Below, one piece after another: positions 13,272 through 17,369 of a stretch of 17,369 nt of DNA. The position numbers and the translations under genes are program-made. Each line of letters starts with the position of its first letter. Position 1 is the stretch's first letter. The notes under the pieces were generated by a model. That model did no database searches. It had not been told where the DNA came from and worked only from the letters and a program-made list of their open reading frames with translations. Source of the stretch: DATDYA01 sp035289165 (GTDB lineage: Bacteria; Patescibacteriota; Patescibacteriia; Magasanikbacterales; GWA2-37-8); the NCBI GenBank assembly GCA_035289165.1, contig DATDYA010000007.1, positions 1 through 17,369 of the forward strand. The letters are read 5' to 3'.

Positions 13272-15185
13272 ATGTCAAAAGTTCTCGGAATCGATCTCGG
13301 TACAACTAATTCTTGCATGGCGATCATTGAGGGTGGCCAGCCGAAAGTGTTGGAAAATAAAGAAGGTGCGCGTACCACACCATCCGTTATCGCCATGTCT
13401 AAAAACGGCGAAAGATTAGTCGGCCAATTGGCAAAACGTCAGGCAGTTACTAATCCAGAAAATACTTTGTATTCGATCAAACGCCTGATCGGTCGTCGTT
13501 GGGATGACACCGAAGTACAGAGGGATTTGAAACTCATGCCATATAAAATAGTGCAGAGTGGGGAAGGAGTAAAAGTGGCTATGAGTGGAAAGGAATACTC
13601 TCCACAAGAAATCTCCGCCATGATTTTACAAAAGATGAAAGCGGACGCTGAAGAACGCTTGGGTGAAAAAATTACTGAGGCCGTTATCACCGTCCCGGCT
13701 TACTTTGATGATTCGCAACGCCAAGCTACTAAAGACGCCGGTGAAATCGCTGGCTTGAATGTACTACGCATTGTCAATGAGCCAACAGCGGCTGCTTTGG
13801 CTTATGGTTTTGATAAAAAAGCGGAACATAAAATTGCCGTGTATGACTTGGGCGGTGGTACTTTCGACATTTCCATCTTGGAAGTTGCTCCAGATACTGT
13901 TCAAGTATTGTCTACCAACGGTGACACCCACCTCGGTGGTGATGATTTTGACCAGGTGGTAATTCGCTGGATATTGGATGAATTTAAAAAAGACCAAGGA
14001 ATAGACTTGGGCAATGATCCTTTGGCTTTACAAAGAATTAAAGAAGCAGCCGAAAAAGCCAAGATCGAATTATCTACTGCCCAAGAGAGTGAAATTAACC
14101 AACCCTTTATTACCTCTGACGCTAGTGGACCAAAACACTTGGTCATGAAATTAACTCGTTCCAAGTTGGAAGAGTTAGTAGGAGAATTGGTACAAAAGAC
14201 CTTAACCCCGGTTAAGAAAGCTTTGGAAGATGCTAAATTGTCTACCGGAGATATTCATGAGGTGGTAATGGTTGGTGGCATGACTCGCATGCCGCTAGTA
14301 TTGCAGACAGTAGAAAAGTTTTTCAACAAGAAACCAAATATTAGTGTTAACCCGGATGAAGTAGTTGCTATGGGTGCGGCGGTACAAGGTGGTGTGTTGC
14401 GTGGTGATGTAAAAGACGTCTTGTTGTTAGATGTTACCCCTTTGTCCTTTGGTATCGAGACTTTGGGTGGAGTTATGACTAAATTAATTGAGCGTAACAC
14501 TACTATCCCAACTTCTAAATTCCAAGTGTTTTCGACCGCTGCAGATAACCAACCGGCAGTTGAGATACATGTCTTACAAGGTGAACGTCCAATGGCACCA
14601 GATAACAAGACTTTGGGTAAGTTTATCTTAGACGGCATCCCACCAGCACCACGTGGCGTCCCGCAAGTCGAAGTGTCTTTCGACATCGATGCTAATGGTA
14701 TTTTGAATGTTAAAGCGAAGGATAAGGCCACTAACAAGGAACAATCCATCCGCATCGAAGCCTCATCTGGACTAAGTAAAGATGAGATTGAGAAGATGAA
14801 GAAAGAGGCGGAAGTGCATGCGACAGAAGATAAAAAGAAACAAGAGCTGATCGAAACTAAGAATTTGGCCGACACGATGATTTACACGACTGAAAAAATG
14901 ATGAAGGAAGTAGAGGAAAAGAAGGTAGATATCACTGCGGAAGAAAAAACCAAGGTAGAAGAAGGTCTTAAGGCTTTAAAAGAAGTTAAAGATAAAGATG
15001 ATGTGGAAGCAATTAAAAAAGCTTCCGAAGAATTATCTAAAGCCGCTCAGACGGTTGGTATGAAGATGTACCAGGCCAACCAGGCCGCTCCGGGTACTAA
15101 TGGGGCAGCCGGCGGAGAGTCAAAGACTGACGAGAAGAAAGAGGATAAAAAAGATGATGGACCGATTGAAGGTGAAGTGGTATAA
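13272..15185 (+). CDS. dnaK: Molecular chaperone DnaK (Hsp70)
   Basis: DnaK binds exposed hydrophobic peptides in an ATP-driven cycle with DnaJ and GrpE. The 637-residue length is typical. The ATPase domain opens with GIDLGTTNSCMAIIEGG (6-22), carries the DLGGGTFDISILE phosphate-binding block and VVMVGGMTRMP, and passes through the VLLLDVTPLSFGIETLGG linker into the substrate-binding domain. The C-terminal lid is charged and ends in an acidic tail finishing EGEVV, close to the usual EEV end. The start is set by homology; no Shine-Dalgarno or CIRCE element is visible in the 30 bases upstream. A terminator hairpin separates it from dnaJ. The predicted promoter is unclear; read-through from the preceding ORF is possible. 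Confidence 0.98.
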   Translation: MSKVLGIDLGTTNSCMAIIEGGQPKVLENKEGARTTPSVIAMSKNGERLVGQLAKRQAVTNPENTLYSIKRLIGRRWDDTEVQRDLKLMPYKIVQSGEGVKVAMSGKEYSPQEISAMILQKMKADAEERLGEKITEAVITVPAYFDDSQRQATKDAGEIAGLNVLRIVNEPTAAALAYGFDKKAEHKIAVYDLGGGTFDISILEVAPDTVQVLSTNGDTHLGGDDFDQVVIRWILDEFKKDQGIDLGNDPLALQRIKEAAEKAKIELSTAQESEINQPFITSDASGPKHLVMKLTRSKLEELVGELVQKTLTPVKKALEDAKLSTGDIHEVVMVGGMTRMPLVLQTVEKFFNKKPNISVNPDEVVAMGAAVQGGVLRGDVKDVLLLDVTPLSFGIETLGGVMTKLIERNTTIPTSKFQVFSTAADNQPAVEIHVLQGERPMAPDNKTLGKFILDGIPPAPRGVPQVEVSFDIDANGILNVKAKDKATNKEQSIRIEASSGLSKDEIEKMKKEAEVHATEDKKKQELIETKNLADTMIYTTEKMMKEVEEKKVDITAEEKTKVEEGLKALKEVKDKDDVEAIKKASEELSKAAQTVGMKMYQANQAAPGTNGAAGGESKTDEKKEDKKDDGPIEGEVV

Positions 15186-15206
15186 TTATCTCTCTAGTTA
15201 TTAGGG

Positions 15207-15228
15207 GCGGGGCGATCGCCCCGCTTTT
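15207..15228 (+). terminator. Intrinsic terminator or attenuator between dnaK and dnaJ
   Basis: Seven G/C pairs, GCGGGGC (15207-15213) with GCCCCGC (15218-15224), loop GATC, then TTTT (15225-15228); upstream Gs could extend the stem by G-T pairs. The hairpin ends only 9 bases before the dnaJ ATG, so dnaJ must rely on read-through or its own start. Confidence 0.85.
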
Positions 15229-15237
15229 CCCTTATTT

Positions 15238-16347
15238 ATGTCCAAAGATTATTACAAAATATTAGGGATCGAAAAGAACGCTTCAGCTGACGAGATCAAA
15301 AAAGCTTTTAAAAAGATGGCGATGCAACACCATCCGGATCGACCGGGTGGAGATGAGAAGAAGTTTAAAGAAATTAATGAAGCTTACCAGGTTTTGGGTG
15401 ATGCCGAAAAACGCGCGAAATACGATCAATACGGAAGTGACTTTGAACAACAAGGTGGCTTTAGTGGTGGAATGAATTGGGAAGATTTTATGCGGGCTGC
15501 GCGCGGTCAGGGTGGTGGCGGTTTTTCGAGCGGTGGTTTTGACTTTGGCGGTGTCGATTTGGGAGATGTCTTTGGTGAAATGTTTGGTTTTGGTGGTGGA
15601 GGACGATCACGCGGCCGTCGAGCGGCTCGTGGCAATGATATCCAAGTAGACGTTCAGTTAGAATTTAAAGAAGCAGCTTTTGGTGCAGAAAAAGAAATTT
15701 CTCTTCGCAAACAATCTAAATGTGACGTTTGTAACGGAAGCGGTGGCGAACCGGGTAGTAAGTTAGAAACTTGTCATACTTGTCAGGGACAGGGGCAAGT
15801 AGTACAGAATCAAAGAACAATCTTAGGAACGATGCAAACGGTTGTGACTTGTCCCGATTGCCGCGGACGCGGCGAAAGACCTGGTAAGAAATGTAAACAC
15901 TGTGGTGGCGATGGCATACTCGCTAAAACAGAGAATTTTAAAGTTAAAATCCCCGGTGGGATAGACAATGGACAGTCTATTCGTTTAGAAGGAAAAGGGG
16001 AGGCCGCCCCCCATGGCGGCGTGAATGGTGATTTGTATGTCCGGGCGCATGTTAAACCTTTAAAAGGTTTTGAACGTGATGGTTTTGATATCTATACGGA
16101 AAATGAAATAAGTTTTACCCAAGCCGTATTGGGTGGTAAAATTGATGTTGAGACTATTGATGGCCTGGTTAAACTGGTCGTTCCCGAAGGAACTGAATCT
16201 GGCCAGTTGATTAGATTACGTGGTAAAGGAATTACTCATATCGGTGGTTCTAGTCGCGGTGATCAGTATGTTAAAGTGAAGATTCGTGTGCCGAAAAAGG
16301 TTAGTCGGGACTTGCGAAAAAAATTAGAGGATTTAGAGCAAGATTAA
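15238..16347 (+). CDS. dnaJ: Co-chaperone DnaJ (Hsp40, type I)
   Basis: DnaJ delivers substrates to DnaK and stimulates its ATPase. The 369-residue protein has all type I parts: the J domain (1-66) with the HPD motif at 32-34, a Gly/Phe-rich linker (about 70-125), four CxxCxGxG zinc-binding repeats (CDVCNGSG, CHTCQGQG, CPDCRGRG, CKHCGGDG, about 162-224), and the C-terminal peptide-binding beta domains. No Cys is missing. It follows dnaK after 52 bases, with a terminator hairpin between, and has no Shine-Dalgarno (the bases before the ATG are CCCTTATTT). The next gene starts 9 bases after its stop and is probably co-transcribed. Confidence 0.98.
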   Translation: MSKDYYKILGIEKNASADEIKKAFKKMAMQHHPDRPGGDEKKFKEINEAYQVLGDAEKRAKYDQYGSDFEQQGGFSGGMNWEDFMRAARGQGGGGFSSGGFDFGGVDLGDVFGEMFGFGGGGRSRGRRAARGNDIQVDVQLEFKEAAFGAEKEISLRKQSKCDVCNGSGGEPGSKLETCHTCQGQGQVVQNQRTILGTMQTVVTCPDCRGRGERPGKKCKHCGGDGILAKTENFKVKIPGGIDNGQSIRLEGKGEAAPHGGVNGDLYVRAHVKPLKGFERDGFDIYTENEISFTQAVLGGKIDVETIDGLVKLVVPEGTESGQLIRLRGKGITHIGGSSRGDQYVKVKIRVPKKVSRDLRKKLEDLEQD

Positions 16348-16356
16348 ATTATCTAT

Positions 16357-17052
16357 ATGCGAGCTGTTAGAGGAGAAAATTTTGTCAATCAAATACCTTT
16401 TGGCGAGGGTAGAGAAAAGAGAGTTTATAAACTGGACGAAAAAAGAATTTTGGCGCTATACAAAGACAATGAGACAAAAGATTTGTTAGAATTACGTCAG
16501 TTATTTTATTTACAGAAAATAGCTCACCTGTTATTCCCAGATAATATCCCTGATATAGTGCAAGCCGGGGTAAATCCCAGCCATTACATTGCTGAAAAAG
16601 TGGATTTCGATGAAACATCATCTGTGTTGAGGCAGGACGATTTACGTTTTTGGCGTGACCTACCAAGAAGGTACTCTGATGACGATAGGGTTGAGGAAGC
16701 CGAGAAACAAGTTGAAAAGGAGGTCGGAAAAAGTGGTGTTATTAGAAATTTGCATCGTGCAGGGATTTTAATTGAGGCGATACCGCAAAATTTTGCAATT
16801 GACCCGCAGGGGATCGTACATTATGTGGATACCGTAGATGTCCACCAATATGATCCTCGTAATGATGTGATTGTTACATATGATCACAAGAAGTTAAAAA
16901 GAGCGATTGAGTCCAGATTGGTTGATCATGATAAAGATCTGGCCCTTAAATATTGGCGCCGACTAGGAGAATTGGGTGGCCAAATGATGATTCCAAGACG
17001 AAAAGGCGATTATAAAAAGAAGACTGGGAATAGCGTGTCGGGCTTGTCATAA
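16357..17052 (+). CDS. Hypothetical protein with protein-kinase-like features
   Basis: No named family is recognised for this 231-residue protein. Two parts recall the kinase/aminoglycoside phosphotransferase fold: a GEGREKRVYKL turn (16-26) with a Lys (36) in LALYKDN, like the glycine-rich loop and ATP-binding Lys, and later LHRAGI (132-137), Asn145 in PQNFAID, and YVDTVD (156-161), like the catalytic loop and the metal-binding Asp. The catalytic Asp expected two or three residues after His133 is absent, and Glu140 or Asp149 would be the only acidic choices, so it may be a divergent or inactive kinase. No membrane segment is present. It starts 9 bases after dnaJ, so expression with the chaperones is likely. 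A non-kinase fold remains possible. Confidence 0.6.
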   Translation: MRAVRGENFVNQIPFGEGREKRVYKLDEKRILALYKDNETKDLLELRQLFYLQKIAHLLFPDNIPDIVQAGVNPSHYIAEKVDFDETSSVLRQDDLRFWRDLPRRYSDDDRVEEAEKQVEKEVGKSGVIRNLHRAGILIEAIPQNFAIDPQGIVHYVDTVDVHQYDPRNDVIVTYDHKKLKRAIESRLVDHDKDLALKYWRRLGELGGQMMIPRRKGDYKKKTGNSVSGLS

Positions 17053-17073
17053 AAGCATATATTCAGGTATACT
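17044..17073 (+). promoter_or_regulatory. Candidate promoter of the ECF sigma factor gene
   Basis: TTGTCA (17044-17049) and TATACT (17068-17073), each five of six consensus bases, are 18 bases apart. The -35 overlaps the 3' end of the kinase-like gene. The predicted transcription start near 17080 leaves a leader of about 3 bases. Confidence 0.6.
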
Positions 17074-17082
17074 TCTTTTGTT

Positions 17083-17369
17083 ATGGGAAGCCCAAAGGAC
17101 AAAAAGCGATTTCAGCAGTTTTATGAGGCAAATTTTGACAAAGTCTTTCGCTTTGTCTTGTTTCGCGTTAAAGGGAACCGGGAAAAGGCCGAAGACTTGG
17201 TTTCCGAGATTTTCATGAAAGCCTTGGAACATTTTGAAGATTACGACGAAACTCGCGGCAAGAGTGCCTGGCTCATGATGATCGCTCGTAACCATGTCAT
17301 TAGTTCTTGGCGGGATGAGCGAATAACCACAGTTTCTTTAACAACCGAAAACGAAGACGGCGACCAGGT
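17083..17369 (+). CDS. RNA polymerase sigma factor, ECF/sigma-70 family (3' end missing)
   Basis: ECF sigma factors direct RNA polymerase to specific promoters, often in response to envelope stress. Ninety-five residues are visible before the window ends. They contain a recognisable region 2: FYEANFDKVFRFVLFR (region 2.1-like), then AEDLVSEIFMKALEHFEDYD (core-binding and -10 recognition helices), and SAWLMMIARNHVISSWR, the usual WL-xx-IARN-xx-x-xx-R pattern. Region 4 would lie beyond the edge. The ATG at 17083 is chosen because region 2 begins about ten residues later and a good promoter ends just before it. No Shine-Dalgarno is present. Any anti-sigma partner would be outside the window. Confidence 0.9.
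   Translation, partial: MGSPKDKKRFQQFYEANFDKVFRFVLFRVKGNREKAEDLVSEIFMKALEHFEDYDETRGKSAWLMMIARNHVISSWRDERITTVSLTTENEDGDQ

Noticed and set aside
14255..14875. 206-codon open frame antisense to dnaK
   Set aside because: It lies wholly inside dnaK on the opposite strand, and its low-complexity Ser/Thr-rich product looks like a codon-bias shadow.
1..17369. CRISPR array or insertion sequence
   Set aside because: No regularly spaced direct repeats, no transposase-like protein and no paired terminal repeats with target duplication were seen.

Overview
The window looks like a stretch of chromosome from a Candidate Phyla Radiation (Patescibacteria) bacterium. This is inferred from gene style and was not tested by search. 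The signs are very tight spacing, a tRNA overlapping a protein gene, mostly AT-rich start regions with no Shine-Dalgarno, a shortened HrcA and YidC, and an Lgt with altered catalytic signatures. TGA is read as stop at least once (gene ending at 8326), which argues against the UGA-glycine lineages. Both edge genes are cut: gatA at the left end and an ECF sigma factor at the right end.

Region 1 (1-3405) is housekeeping: the 3' part of gatA (tRNA amidotransferase), a double-length LOG-family protein with two tandem nucleotide-binding domains, an lgt-like lipoprotein diacylglyceryl transferase, and tRNA-Ser(GGA). The tRNA begins inside the last codons of lgt.

Region 2 (3406-5925) looks accessory. 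Directly after the tRNA lie a gene with a PD-(D/E)XK-like motif and, converging on it, a beta-class DNA methyltransferase with its own strong promoter. Together they look like an undescribed restriction-modification pair. About 480 bases with no convincing gene follow; they hold a strong hairpin and possible gene debris.

Region 3 (5926-9437) is envelope-related plus unknowns. A Dol-P-glucose-synthase-like GT2 glycosyltransferase overlaps a multi-pass membrane protein with GT-C-like acidic motifs. A 92-residue and a 354-residue protein of unknown function follow.

Region 4 (9486-10800) is a two-gene unit, a YidC/Oxa1 insertase and an SPFH-domain protein, closed by a clear intrinsic terminator.

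Region 5 (10801-17052) is the heat-shock cluster: hrcA-grpE-hsp20-(inserted membrane ORF)-dnaK-dnaJ, then a kinase-like protein of unknown function. A CIRCE-like operator with 12-base perfect arms overlaps the hrcA promoter and start codon, so HrcA probably represses itself and grpE. hsp20 has one of the few strong ribosome-binding sites and a leader hairpin that could act as a thermosensor. A terminator hairpin separates dnaK from dnaJ. An ECF sigma factor with an almost leaderless promoter begins at 17083.
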